From NCBI GenBank assembly GCA_965218045.1, contig CBDCJX010000002.1, positions 151,473 through 215,472 on the forward strand: a DNA stretch of 64,000 bases, in the 5' to 3' direction. Within the stretch, counting starts at the first letter, position 1; the number at the start of each line of letters is the position of its first letter. This DNA is from CAVRCA01 sp965218045. Lineage in GTDB: Bacteria; Pseudomonadota; Alphaproteobacteria; Acetobacterales; Acetobacteraceae. The translations under genes and the position numbers were made by a program. Under the pieces are notes generated by a model that saw nothing but the letters and a program-made list of their open reading frames with translations, ran no database searches and was not told where the DNA came from. This document shows positions 10,039 through 19,142 of this stretch, in pieces.

Positions 10039-10820
10039 ACGGCCAGCGCTCCCTCGACGAACCGCGCGATCTCGGCGGTCACCAGCTCGGCCGCCTCGGC
10101 GTGCGGTGCGTGCCCAACGCCTGGGATCAACATGGTCCGCACCGGCGCGGTGGCGAGGCGCTCGGCCGTCGCCAGTTGCGCTGGCGTGCCATAGGGATCG
10201 TCCACGCCCTGCATGAGCAGCACGGGCTGCGTGATGCGCGGCAGGAACTCGGTGATGTCCCACTTTCGGAACGCCGGATCGAGCCAGGCGTCGCACCAGC
10301 CGCGAAATGCCGCGTCCACGTCCGCGTGGTGGCGCGCCAGCCGATCACGCAGCCCACCGTGCGCGTACTCATCGCGTAGCGCGGCGATGCTGGCGACACA
10401 GATATCCTCGACGAAGAAGTGCGGCGCGATCAGCACCAGCCCCCGCACCCGCGGGTCGGGCGTCGCGCCGGCATGGATCGCGGCGATGGAGGCGCCGTCG
10501 GAATGGCCGATTAGCACGCAAGAGCCGATCCCGCCGGTGTCGAGCACGCGTGGCAGCATCTCGCGCGCCTCGTCGTGCATGTAGCTGAGCGGGCGCGGCA
10601 AGGTGATCGTGTCTGACCCGCCGTAGCCGAGGCGGGAATAGGCGAACACCGCTTGCCCGGTGGCCGACGCGAGCGCCGCTGGAAAACCCCGCCATAGCCC
10701 GACCGAGCCGAGCCCCTCGTGCAGCAGCACCAGGGCCGGGGCCAGCTCGGGCGGCGGGCCCCAGCGGCCGGTCTCGATCTGCTGGCCGTCGAGCCGGACG
10801 AAGCCGGGGGCGCCGCTCAC
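10035..10820 (-). CDS. Alpha/beta-fold hydrolase in the Box cluster
   Basis: A 261-residue alpha/beta hydrolase. The oxyanion region is VLLHEGLGSVGLWRGF, the nucleophile elbow is IGHSDGAS (Ser about 108), an acid follows in MQGVDDPYG and the catalytic His is in PGVGHAPHAEA. Similar hydrolases accompany box genes in other bacteria and may hydrolyse stalled CoA thioesters or a ring-cleavage lactone, but the substrate is not established. Its ends overlap the ligase stop upstream and the boxC start downstream by 4 nt each, indicating tight co-expression. Confidence 0.85.
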   Translation of the reverse strand: MSGAPGFVRLDGQQIETGRWGPPPELAPALVLLHEGLGSVGLWRGFPAALASATGQAVFAYSRLGYGGSDTITLPRPLSYMHDEAREMLPRVLDTGGIGSCVLIGHSDGASIAAIHAGATPDPRVRGLVLIAPHFFVEDICVASIAALRDEYAHGGLRDRLARHHADVDAAFRGWCDAWLDPAFRKWDITEFLPRITQPVLLMQGVDDPYGTPAQLATAERLATAPVRTMLIPGVGHAPHAEAAELVTAEIARFVEGALAV

Positions 10821-12369
10821 CCGCCCTCACGCAGCTTGTAGCGCTGGATCTTTCCCGTGGCGGTTTTCGGCAGCGCGCTCACCAGCTCGATCCAGCGCGG
10901 GTATTTCCACGGGCCGATCCGCGCCTTCACGTGCTCACGCAGCGCCTCGCGCAGGCCGGCCGGGTCGGCGCCCTGGCGCAGCACGACAAAAGCGCGCGGC
11001 TTGAGCAGCCCGTCGGCGTCGGCCTGGCCGACCACGGCGGCCTCCAGCACGGCGGGGTGTGCCACCAGCGCCGCCTCCACCTCGAACGGCGAGACCCAGA
11101 TGCCGCTCACCTTGAACATGTCGTCCGAGCGGCCGCAGTAGCGATACATCCCATCCGGGTCGCGGATGTAGGTGTCGCCGGTGCGGGTCCACTCGCCGGC
11201 GAAGGTGCGTCGGCTGCGGGCGCGCTGGTTCCAGTAGCCCTCGGCGGCACTGGGCCCGGCGACCAGCAGCTCGCCGCTTTCGCCATCGGGCACGTCCTGG
11301 CCGGCCTCGTCGACGATGCGCGCCTCGTAGCCAGGCACCGGCACGCCGGAGGTGCCGTAAGCGCAACCGGTCGGGGCGGTTGCTGATGAAGATGTGCAGC
11401 ATCTCGGTGCTGCCGATCCCGTCGAGGATGTCGACCCCGACCGCCTCGCGCCAGCGCGCGCCAATCGCTTCCGGCAGCGCCTCGCCGGCCGAGATGCAGT
11501 GGCGCAGCCGGTCCGAACCCGCGCCCGGCAGCAAGCTCGGGGTGCGCCAGCAGCCCAGCGTACAGGGTGGGCACGCCGCCGAACAGGGTCGGACGGACCC
11601 GGCGCATGACGCCGAGCACCGCTTCCGGCGTCGGTCGGTCGGGCAGCAGGAAAGCGTGCGCGCCCACCGCCATCGGGAAGGTCATGCTGTTGCCGAGCCC
11701 GTAGGCGAAGAACAGCTTCGCCGCCGAGAACATCACGTCGTCGGCGTCGATGCCGAGCACCTGGGCGCCATAGGTCTGCGCCGTCGCTTGCAGGCTGCCA
11801 TGCACGTGACGGGTACCCTTCGGCGCGCCGGTGGAACCGGAGGAGTAGAGCCAGAACGCCACTTCGTCGGGTGAGGCCGGGGCCGGCGGTTCGTCCGGCT
11901 CGCCGCCATCGAGGAACGCGGCGAAGTCGCGACAGGCCGGGTCTGCGGCGGTGGCGGGCGTGCCGTCCGGCTCGGCCACCACGATGAGCCGCAGCGCGTC
12001 CAGCGCGGGCAACAACGGCCGCACGGCGGGGAGCAGCGGCGCGGAGACGACCAGCGCCTCGGCGCGGCTGTCGGCCAGGATGTAGCCGATCTGGTCCGGC
12101 GGCAGCAGGGTGTTGACCGGCACCGGCACCGCGCCGGCCCGCATCGCGCCCCAGAACGCGACCGGGAAGTCGATGGTATCAAGCAGCAGCAATGCCACCC
12201 GCCGCTCGCGCCCGATCCCCGCCCGAGCCAGGGCGGCGGCAAAACGGGCAGTGCTGGCGCGCAGCTCGGCATAGCGCAGCGACCGCCACGGGTCGGTAAA
12301 GGTGACGCGCTGGCCGTTACCCTCGCGCTCGTGGCGATCGACGAAGAAATCCACGGCATTGCCGCTCAC
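10817..12369 (-). pseudogene. bclA: Benzoate-CoA ligase, interrupted by two +1 frameshifts
   Basis: An AMP-forming acyl-CoA synthetase that would convert benzoate to benzoyl-CoA, the first step of the Box pathway. It starts at the GTG of 12369 (NAVDFFVDRHEREG) with a GGGGAGG site upstream. The N-terminal frame carries FWLYSSGSTGAPKG (the P-loop) and FGGVPTLYAGLLAHPE. Near 11533 one extra base moves the reading to the frame with GSDRLRHCISAGEALPEAIG and GIGSTEMLHIFISNRPDRL. Near 11359 a second extra base moves it to YGTSGVPVPGYEARIVDE, RTGDTYIRDPDGMYRYCGR and the terminal LPKTATGKIQRYKL with the catalytic lysine. There is no other damage. Real inactivation and sequencing error are both possible; as read, no complete ligase is made. 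Confidence 0.85.
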
Positions 12370-12462
12370 CCGCGCCTCCCCGGCGGCTACGGGAAAAATC
12401 CTATCACCTTGCGCCCGGTGCCGTCGCCCCGCACCATCGACCGACGAAACCGTGGATACCAC

Positions 12463-12939
12463 ATGAGCCAGCCAGCCGCGTCACCAGCCCCTGCTCGCTA
12501 TTTCGAGGACTATCCCCAGGGCGCCGTCTTCGAGCTGGGCTCGTTCGAGGTCAGCGAGGAGGAGATCGTCAGCTTCGCCCGGCGCTACGATCCGCAACCG
12601 ATGCACATCGACAGAGAGGCTGCCGCCGAGGGCATGTTCGGCGGGTTGATCGCCAGCGGCTGGCACACCGTCGCGCTGCAAATGCGACTCATTGCCGAGC
12701 GCTTCCTGTCCAGCGCGTCGAGCCTGCCCTCGCCGGGCATCGACGAACTGCGCTGGCTGCGGCCGGTGCGACCAGGGGATCGGCTTACGGTGCGGGTGAC
12801 CGTTCTGGAGGCCAACCGCTCTCGCACCCGGCCAGACCGGGGGATGGTCCGCTCGCTGATCGAGGTGTCGAACCAGGACGACGCGGTGGTGATGTCACTG
12901 AAGCCGATGAACCTGATGCGCTGCCGACCGTCGGCCTGA
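12463..12939 (+). CDS. MaoC family dehydratase (hot-dog fold)
   Basis: A 158-residue MaoC-like protein. It has the R-hydratase-type stretch FARRYDPQPMHIDREAA (catalytic Asp and His), FGGLIASGWHTVALQMRL and IDELRWLRPVRPGDRLTVRVTV. MaoC dehydratases hydrate enoyl-CoA thioesters. The gene is divergent from the benzoate-CoA ligase, and their starts are about 90 nt apart, so it may serve the beta-oxidation-like lower part of benzoate degradation, but that link rests on position alone. Start chosen at ATG 12463 (MSQPAASPAPARYFEDY). Confidence 0.85.
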   Translation: MSQPAASPAPARYFEDYPQGAVFELGSFEVSEEEIVSFARRYDPQPMHIDREAAAEGMFGGLIASGWHTVALQMRLIAERFLSSASSLPSPGIDELRWLRPVRPGDRLTVRVTVLEANRSRTRPDRGMVRSLIEVSNQDDAVVMSLKPMNLMRCRPSA

Positions 12940-12955
12940 CGCAGCGCTGCAACTG

Positions 12956-13927
12956 TCAGGCGATGATGGAAGGTGCGCCGGCGGCGAAGCGGGCGATGAT
13001 CTCTTCGGCCTCGATATTTCGGGTGATGAACACGAGCCGGTGCGAGCGGTCCGCGTCGGGCCAGGTGGCGAGCCAGTCGGGCGGGTAGAGCGTGTGTTGC
13101 ACGGCGTGGATCGCCGCCGGGGTCTCGGGGGCGTCGGCGAAGGCGATCAGCCCTTTCACCCGCAGCAGGTCCTCGCCCCGCTCGCGCGCCAGGCCGCCGA
13201 GCGCCTTGGCGAAATCGAGCCGGGTCATGGCGCGGCCCAAGGTCAGGGCAAGCGTGGTGATGCCGTGTGAATGCACCGCCGCCGCCGACCACGGGCGTCG
13301 CATCGGCCGGGCCCGGACCGGCCCGCCATCGCGGAACAGCGCCGCCGCCGGGGTCGTGAGGTCGGCCAGGGTCAGCCTCTCGGCGGACGGGTTCAGCCCC
13401 GCCAGTCGCGTCGCCAGCGCCTCGCTCAGCGGTGAGAGGTCGGTCTTGCTGATCAGCAGGCGATCGGCCACCACGACCTGCGCGGTCGCCTCGGCGAAGC
13501 GGTCCAGGGTCGCCAGGCCGGCAACGGCGTCGACCACGGCGAGCACGGTGTCGAACCGCAGCGCCCGCTCCAGCCAGGCGTCGGCGGCGAGCGTGTAGAG
13601 AATGGGGGCCGGCTCGGCGAGGCCGCTGGTCTCCACCACGACGCGGCGGAACGGCGGCAGGGTCGCCTCGGCGCGCCGGGCAAGCAAGCCGTACAGCGTG
13701 CGCACCAGATCCTGCCGCACGGCGCAGCACAGGCAGCCATTGGGCAGTTGCACCACGTCGTCCGGGCTGGCTTCGACCAGGAGGTGGTCGAGCCCGACCT
13801 CGCCGAACTCGTTGATCACCACCGCCGTGTCCGCCATCGCGGGGCTGGCGAGGACGCGCCGGAGAAAACTGGTCTTGCCGCTGCCGAGGAAGCCGGTCAG
13901 CACCGAGATCGGCAGCGCCTCGGTCAA
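12956..13927 (-). CDS. COG0523 family GTPase (CobW/P47K-like metallochaperone)
   Basis: A 323-residue G3E GTPase. The Walker A is TGFLGSGKTSF (residues about 10-20), followed by VVINEFGEVGLDHLL and the metal-binding GCLCCAV, then VVETSGLAEPAPIL and a KTDL-type guanine motif (ISKTDLSP). The C-terminal CobW_C domain ends near LVFITRNIEAEEIIARF. Family members load Zn, Co or Ni onto client proteins. It is convergent with the MaoC gene, separated by 16 nt, and stands apart from the cobalamin genes. It is a second COG0523 member besides the cobW at 59812 and lacks that protein's histidine-rich loop. Client unknown. Confidence 0.88.
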   Translation of the reverse strand: MTEALPISVLTGFLGSGKTSFLRRVLASPAMADTAVVINEFGEVGLDHLLVEASPDDVVQLPNGCLCCAVRQDLVRTLYGLLARRAEATLPPFRRVVVETSGLAEPAPILYTLAADAWLERALRFDTVLAVVDAVAGLATLDRFAEATAQVVVADRLLISKTDLSPLSEALATRLAGLNPSAERLTLADLTTPAAALFRDGGPVRARPMRRPWSAAAVHSHGITTLALTLGRAMTRLDFAKALGGLARERGEDLLRVKGLIAFADAPETPAAIHAVQHTLYPPDWLATWPDADRSHRLVFITRNIEAEEIIARFAAGAPSIIA

Positions 13928-13973
13928 GCGCGCGCGTCCGACCCGGCGCCCAGGCCCACGCTCAGACCCGACC

Positions 13974-14231
13974 TCAAGAGTGCAGCTGCGACGCCACCGG
14001 CTCCGGCTTGGCGGCGAGGCTGGCGGTCGGGTCGGCGGCTTGCACCACCTTCAGGCAACGCGCGTAGAGGCCCAGGATCTCGGTTTCGGTGCACGGGCCT
14101 TGACCACGCAGCAGCGTGCTGCCTGCCGGGAACGGATGCTCGTGATTGCCGCGACCGCCGGCGAACAGGATGGTTTGCATCAAACCGAACGCGACCGCCT
14201 CGGGGCTGTCGCCATAAACCTGGAACGACAT
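13974..14231 (-). CDS. Small protein of unknown function (85 aa)
   Basis: A short protein beginning MSFQVYGDSPEAVAFGLMQT and ending AKPEPVASQLHS. It is soluble-looking, with one cysteine-containing segment (GPCTETEILGLYARCLKVVQ) that is probably helical. I do not recognise a family. The ATG at 14229-14231 is preceded at 4 nt by a strong GGAGG, and the next gene on the strand (a COG0523 GTPase) starts 46 nt beyond its stop, so they may be co-transcribed. The good ribosome-binding site and protein-like composition support a real gene. Confidence 0.6.
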   Translation of the reverse strand: MSFQVYGDSPEAVAFGLMQTILFAGGRGNHEHPFPAGSTLLRGQGPCTETEILGLYARCLKVVQAADPTASLAAKPEPVASQLHS

Positions 14232-14362
14232 TATTTCCTCCGTTAGTATTGTGGGCGAAGGCAATCATTCGCCGGGAACACCACGGTGACAACTCGCGTA
14301 TAAGTGAGGCGCGGACGCTGAATGAGAAACGGATCGCGGCGACATCTCTGGATGCGTCTGAC

Positions 14363-14836
14363 GTGAAGCGCAAACCGGTCGCACATGCCCCGCCCGCCGC
14401 GCGTCCTACCCGCGCCACCGCGAGGCGCAAGCCGCCGCCCCGAGCCGAGGTGCCGCCCACCACCGCCGCCGCGCCAGCCGAACCGCCGGCGCTGACCACC
14501 AAGGCGGTCTGGCCGCTGATGGATCGGCTGCAAATTCCGGATGAGATTGCGTTGCGGCTGCTCGGCCACGCCGCCGGCGTCGGCCCCTCCGGCAAGCGGC
14601 CGCGCTTCACCCTTGATGCCGAGGAGACGCGCCGGCTCAATTACCTGCGCGAGATCGCCAGCACCCTCGAGATAATGTTCGGCGAGGCCGGCCCGTGGCT
14701 CAGGCAGCCGGCCGACGCGTTGCCGTTCCACGGCCAGGCGCCGCTCGACTACATGGTGGCGCGTGGTGCGGCGGGGATCGCCGAGGTGCTGCGCTTCCTC
14801 GGGCGCTGGTCGCTGTCCGCCGCCTTGGGGCGATAG
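14363..14836 (+). CDS. MbcA/ParS/Xre-type antitoxin domain protein (DUF2384-like)
   Basis: A protein of about 157 residues with a basic, proline- and alanine-rich N-terminus and a C-terminal toxin-binding-type domain. The domain shows LREIASTLEIMFGEAGPWLRQPADALPFHGQAPLDYMVARG, summarised as WLRxPxxxxxGxxPLDYM. In family members this domain binds a RES or similar toxin. No partner toxin gene is adjacent, so it is an orphan here. The start is uncertain: the GTG at 14363 gives the full basic N-terminus, while an ATG at 14519 would give just the folded domain. It is divergent from the 85-aa gene. Confidence 0.6.
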   Translation: MKRKPVAHAPPAARPTRATARRKPPPRAEVPPTTAAAPAEPPALTTKAVWPLMDRLQIPDEIALRLLGHAAGVGPSGKRPRFTLDAEETRRLNYLREIASTLEIMFGEAGPWLRQPADALPFHGQAPLDYMVARGAAGIAEVLRFLGRWSLSAALGR

Positions 14837-14853
14837 CGCACGCGCCATCAGGC

Positions 14854-15864
14854 TTAGGCGGCGGTGCCGTCGCGCTCGCGGATCAGGCGGGCGGCGGCGG
14901 GGGCGAAATAGGTCAGCACGCCGTTGCAGCCGGCGCGCTTGAATGCGATCAGCGCCTCGATCACCACCCGGTCGTGGTCGAGCCAGCCATTGCGCACCGC
15001 CGCCATCAGCATCGCGTATTCGCCGGAGACCTGATAGGCGAAGGTCGGCACGGCGAACCGCTCGCGCACGCGGCGGATGATGTCGAGATACGGCATCCCC
15101 GGCTTGACCATCACCATGTCGGCGCCTTCCTCGAGGTCGAGCGCCACCTCGCGCAGCGCCTCGTCGGCGTTGGCCGGGTCCATCTGGTAGGTCTTCTTGT
15201 CGCCGGTCAGCGCCTTGGCCGAGCCGAGCGCGTCGCGGAACGGGCCGTAGAACGCGCTCGCGTATTTGGCGGCGTAGCTCATGATCCGGGTATGGATCAG
15301 GCCCTCGGCGTCGAGTGCCGCCCGGATCGCGCCGACCCGCCCGTCCATCATGTCGGAGGGGGCGATCACGTCGATGCCGGCCTCGGCCTGCACCAGCGCC
15401 TGGCGGGTAAGGATCATCAATGTCTCGTCATTGGCGACGTATCCGTCGCGTATCACTCCGTCATGGCCGTGATCGGTGTATGGGTCGAGGGCGACGTCGC
15501 CGACCAGCCCGAGCTCGGGGAACTCCTGCTTGAGCAGCCGGGCCGCCTGGCACATCAGGTTGTCGGGGTTGGTCGCCTCGCGGCCCTCGGCGTCCTTGCG
15601 GTCGGAAGGGGTCGAAGGGAACAGGGCGATCGCCGGAATGCCGAGCCGCACTTGCGGTTCGACATGCGCCGCCAGCCGGTCGATCGTCACCCGCGCCACG
15701 CCGGGCATCGAGGCGACCTCGGTGGTGTTCGCGCGCCCCTCGATAAGGAAGATCGGCCAGATCAGGTCGTCGACCGCGAGCCGGTGCTCGGCGACCAGTC
15801 GGCGGGTCCAGGCGTCACGACGGTTGCGCCGCATGCGCGTGGTGGGGAAACGTCCGACGCTCAT
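14854..15864 (-). CDS. hemB: Delta-aminolevulinic acid dehydratase (porphobilinogen synthase)
   Basis: A 336-residue HemB that condenses two 5-aminolevulinate molecules to porphobilinogen for tetrapyrrole (heme, corrin) synthesis. The two active-site lysines are in SYAAKYASAFYGPFRDA (about 205) and MVMVKPGMPYLDI (about 258). The metal site reads DVALDPYTDHGHDG, with Asp residues where zinc-dependent enzymes have cysteines, as in the magnesium-type enzymes common in alphaproteobacteria. Full length; it stands alone, convergent with the MbcA-like gene. Confidence 0.96.
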   Translation of the reverse strand: MSVGRFPTTRMRRNRRDAWTRRLVAEHRLAVDDLIWPIFLIEGRANTTEVASMPGVARVTIDRLAAHVEPQVRLGIPAIALFPSTPSDRKDAEGREATNPDNLMCQAARLLKQEFPELGLVGDVALDPYTDHGHDGVIRDGYVANDETLMILTRQALVQAEAGIDVIAPSDMMDGRVGAIRAALDAEGLIHTRIMSYAAKYASAFYGPFRDALGSAKALTGDKKTYQMDPANADEALREVALDLEEGADMVMVKPGMPYLDIIRRVRERFAVPTFAYQVSGEYAMLMAAVRNGWLDHDRVVIEALIAFKRAGCNGVLTYFAPAAARLIRERDGTAA

Positions 15865-15950
15865 GCCGACACTCTCCTTGCCAGGCTACCCAAGGCTGCA
15901 TTCGGATTAGGGCACGGGGGGAGCCCTGCCAAGCGTCGGCCGGCGACGCC

Positions 15951-17192
15951 TCAGGCCGGAACACCTCCCTCGGGGATGTCCTGCAACCGGGCGGCGATCT
16001 CGCGCATCACGGTTTCGGGGTCGGGGGACATCCCGGCGCGGCGGGCCTCCGGCGCCAGGCGGTAGCCTTCGATATAGGCGCCGAGCCAGCGGGCGCGGGC
16101 GACCATGGCGCGGCCGAACGCGAGCCGCTTGGCCTCGTAGCGGAGCAACGCGGCCGCCGGATCGCTCGGTGTTTCGGCCAGCGCGGCGGTCAGGCTCTCC
16201 GCATCCAGCGAGGCTTTCACCACGCCGGCGCCGACATGCGGACGTGCCACGAAAGCGGCGTCGCCCAGCAGCGCCACCCGGCCCGCCACCATGCGCGGCG
16301 ATTCGTAATCGAAGATGGGCTGGAAGAAGATCTGCGGCGTGCTCTCCACGACGGCGACGAACTGCGGCGCCAAGGTCGCCCGGGCGGCCGCTTTCACCTC
16401 GGCGATCACCTCCGGCCGGATCAGTGGTGGCGCGATCGAGACACCATGCCGCCGACCGGTCGCGTCGGTGCACAGCAGCGGCAACGCGGTCGCCTCGTCG
16501 GCCGGCCGGTACCACGCCCAGTTGAAGCCACGCTCCCCCGGGCGGGTGCCGTCGGCGCGGCCGGGCACCGGGTAGCCCAGCGCCATGCCGTCTTCGGTGA
16601 GGAAGAAGCTCATCCGCTCGAACAATGCCTGGTGCGCGATCGCCGGAACCTCGTTCTCCTCCAGCAAGCCGCGCCAGACCACGTAACCGGCGTAACGCGG
16701 CTCGACCGCGCCGAAGCAGAGGCCGCGCAAGGTGGAGCGAACCCCGTCGGCGCCGACCAGCACGTCGCCCTCGACCCGAGTGCCGTCGGAGAAGATCGCG
16801 GTGACACCATCCGGGGTCTGCTCCACCGCCTCGATCTGCATCGCCGGGCGGTAGCACGCGTCTGGGAGGGCGCGCTGCAACAGCCGGTAGATCTTCGCCC
16901 AGGAGCTCATCAGCTCGGGAAAGGCGCGGGTCGCGAGCACCGCCCCGGTGTGGTCGAAGCAGGCCCGCTCCGCCGCCAGCACCCCCAGCGGCTCGCTGTC
17001 CACGTCGATGCCGATCTTGCGCATCGTGTCGAACATCTCGTGATGCGTGCCGATGCCGGCGCCGCGGCTCGACAGGTCGCCCCTGGTGCGCTCGAACACC
17101 AGCACGTCCCAGCCAGCCTGGCGCAACAGGGTCGCGGCGAACAGGCCGCCCAGTGAGCCGCCGACGATCAAGGCCCGTTTCGTGTGTGCCAT
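15951..17192 (-). CDS. FAD-dependent aromatic-ring hydroxylase-like monooxygenase
   Basis: A 413-residue class A flavoprotein. It has the FAD dinucleotide fold LIVGGSLGGLFAATLL (residues about 8-23), the mid-domain GADGVRSTLRGLCFG and the FAD ribityl motif VALLGDAAFVARPHVGAGV. The closest functional type I can name is the 2,6-dihydroxypyridine 3-monooxygenase / salicylate hydroxylase group, which use NAD(P)H and O2 on aromatic substrates. There is no operon partner: hemB lies 86 nt downstream on the same strand and glyA is divergent. Substrate unknown. Confidence 0.85.
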   Translation of the reverse strand: MAHTKRALIVGGSLGGLFAATLLRQAGWDVLVFERTRGDLSSRGAGIGTHHEMFDTMRKIGIDVDSEPLGVLAAERACFDHTGAVLATRAFPELMSSWAKIYRLLQRALPDACYRPAMQIEAVEQTPDGVTAIFSDGTRVEGDVLVGADGVRSTLRGLCFGAVEPRYAGYVVWRGLLEENEVPAIAHQALFERMSFFLTEDGMALGYPVPGRADGTRPGERGFNWAWYRPADEATALPLLCTDATGRRHGVSIAPPLIRPEVIAEVKAAARATLAPQFVAVVESTPQIFFQPIFDYESPRMVAGRVALLGDAAFVARPHVGAGVVKASLDAESLTAALAETPSDPAAALLRYEAKRLAFGRAMVARARWLGAYIEGYRLAPEARRAGMSPDPETVMREIAARLQDIPEGGVPA

Positions 17193-17335
17193 CGTCTCGC
17201 TCCCTCAACGGGACGGATGGTATGCCCTCCCGCCGGGGCAGCCAATCCGCGGCTCGGATCGCGGTCGGGGGAAGGTGACCGGGCTCCGCGCCACATGTTA
17301 CACGTGCCCATCCGACGGAAAGACCGAGATTTCGC

Positions 17336-18637
17336 ATGAACGAGCAGTCCTCGACCCCCAGCCTGCACCGGTTTTTCGGCGCCCCGCTGGCGGAGACCGA
17401 CCCCGAGCTGGCCAAGGCGATCGGCAACGAACTGCACCGTCAGCAGGACGGCATCGAGCTGATCGCCAGCGAAAACATCGTCTCGCGCGCCGTGCTGGAG
17501 GCGCAAGGCAGCGTGCTGACGAACAAATACGCCGAGGGCTATCCCGGCCGGCGCTATTACGGCGGCTGCGTCTTTGTCGACGTGGCCGAGCAGCTTGCCA
17601 TCGACCGGGCGCGGCAACTATTCGACTGCGCCTTCGCCAACGTGCAGCCGCATTCCGGGGCGCAAGCCAACCAGGCGGTGTTCCTGGCCCTGCTCAAGCC
17701 GGGCGACAGCTTTCTCGGCATGAGCCTGGATGCCGGCGGACACCTCACCCACGGCGCGCCGGCCAACCTGTCCGGCAAGTGGTTCCGCCCGCTGCACTAT
17801 GGCGTGCGGCGCGAGGACGGGCTGCTCGACTACGAGGCGCTGGAGCGGACCGCGCGTGCCGAGCGGCCGAAGCTGATCATCGCCGGCGGCTCGGCTTATT
17901 CGCGGTTCATCGATTTCGCCCGCATTCGCGCCGTGGCCGATGAAATTGGCGCGCTATTCATGGTGGACATGGCGCATTTCGCCGGCCTGGTCGCCGCCGG
18001 CCTCTACCCGAGCCCGTTGCCGCACGCCCATGTGGTGACCACCACGACGCACAAGACCCTGCGCGGACCGCGCGGCGGCATGGTGCTGTCGAACGATCCG
18101 GAGATCGGCAAGCGGATCAACTCCGCGGTGTTCCCCGGGCTGCAAGGCGGCCCGCTGATGCACGTCATCGCCGGCAAGGCGGCGGCGTTCGGCGAGGCGC
18201 TGCGGCCGGAGTTCCGCGCCTACCAGAGGGCGGTGGCCGAGAATGCCCGCGCCTTGGCCGAGAGCTTGATCGATCAGGGGCTGGCGATCGTCAGCGGCGG
18301 CACCGACAGCCACCTGCTGCTGGTCGACCTGCGACCCAAGCGGGTGACCGGCAAGGCGGCCGAGGCCAGCCTGGAGCGGGCCCACATCACCACCAACAAG
18401 AACGCCATCCCGTTCGATCCGGAGAAGCCGGCGATCACCTCCGGCATCCGGCTCGGCAGCCCGGCGGCGACCACGCGCGGGCTCGGCTTGGCCGAGTTCC
18501 GCGAGCTCGGGCTGATGATCAATGAGGTGCTGGAAGGGCTGGCCGGGTCGAATGACGGCGCCAATCAGGCGGCGGAGCAGGCGGTCGGTGCCCGCGTGCA
18601 AGCGCTGTGCGCGCGTTTCCCGATCTATCCCGGATAG
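17336..18637 (+). CDS. glyA: Serine hydroxymethyltransferase
   Basis: A 433-residue SHMT that interconverts serine and glycine with tetrahydrofolate one-carbon transfer. It has SENIVSRAVLEAQGSVLTNKYAEGYPGRRYYGG, the PLP lysine in VVTTTTHKTLRGPRGG (about 243), and HLLLVDLRPK. Full length with intact active site. It is divergent from the flavin monooxygenase, and nrdR follows 49 nt later, so glyA probably leads the nrdR-rib transcription unit. Confidence 0.97.
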   Translation: MNEQSSTPSLHRFFGAPLAETDPELAKAIGNELHRQQDGIELIASENIVSRAVLEAQGSVLTNKYAEGYPGRRYYGGCVFVDVAEQLAIDRARQLFDCAFANVQPHSGAQANQAVFLALLKPGDSFLGMSLDAGGHLTHGAPANLSGKWFRPLHYGVRREDGLLDYEALERTARAERPKLIIAGGSAYSRFIDFARIRAVADEIGALFMVDMAHFAGLVAAGLYPSPLPHAHVVTTTTHKTLRGPRGGMVLSNDPEIGKRINSAVFPGLQGGPLMHVIAGKAAAFGEALRPEFRAYQRAVAENARALAESLIDQGLAIVSGGTDSHLLLVDLRPKRVTGKAAEASLERAHITTNKNAIPFDPEKPAITSGIRLGSPAATTRGLGLAEFRELGLMINEVLEGLAGSNDGANQAAEQAVGARVQALCARFPIYPG

Positions 18638-18686
18638 GCGCGTCCGAGCTGCCTCGGGTCCGGCGAAAGGCGTGACGGTGGTCTAG

Positions 18687-19142
18687 ATGCGGTGTCCGTT
18701 CTGCGGCCATGACGATACCCAGGTGAAGGACAGCCGGCCGACCGAGGACAGCTCGGCGATCCGCCGGCGTCGCTTCTGCGGCAATTGCGGCCAGCGCTTC
18801 ACCACTGTCGAGCGGGTCCAGCTTCGCGAGCTCACCGTGGTCAAGTCGGACGCTCGGCGGGTCGCCTTCGACCGCGACAAGCTCGCGCGTTCGATCCGTG
18901 TCGCGTTGCGCAAGCGGCCGATCCAGGAGGAGCGGATCGAGCGCATCGTCAACGGCATCGTCCGCCAGCTTGAAGCCAGCGGTGAGAGCGAGATCGCCAG
19001 CAAGCAGATCGGCGAGCTGGTGATGGATACCTTGCGCGAGGTCGATTCCGTGGCCTACGTGCGCTTCGCCAGCGTCTACCGGAATTTCCGTGAGGCCAAG
19101 GATTTCGAGGATTTCGTCGGCAGTCTGGGCGAGGCGCCCTGA
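18687..19142 (+). CDS. nrdR: Transcriptional repressor NrdR
   Basis: A 151-residue zinc-ribbon plus ATP-cone repressor of ribonucleotide reductase genes. The N-terminal ribbon is MRCPFCGHDDTQVKDSR with the second pair in RFCGNCGQRFTTVE; the ATP-cone follows (VKSDARRVAFDRDKLARSI). The C-terminal YVRFASVYRNFREAKDFEDF is typical. The position between glyA and ribD is conserved in alphaproteobacteria. Its stop overlaps the ribD ATG by one base. Confidence 0.96.
   Translation: MRCPFCGHDDTQVKDSRPTEDSSAIRRRRFCGNCGQRFTTVERVQLRELTVVKSDARRVAFDRDKLARSIRVALRKRPIQEERIERIVNGIVRQLEASGESEIASKQIGELVMDTLREVDSVAYVRFASVYRNFREAKDFEDFVGSLGEAP

Noticed and set aside
10817..12369. Programmed ribosomal frameshifting in the benzoate-CoA ligase
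   Set aside because: There is no slippery heptamer, no stem-loop with suitable spacing, and two shifts would be needed; simple indels explain it better.
12585..13730. Minus-strand frame of 381 codons overlapping the COG0523 gene and MaoC
   Set aside because: It is another frame of the COG0523 gene run on into the antisense of the MaoC gene; no motifs are present.
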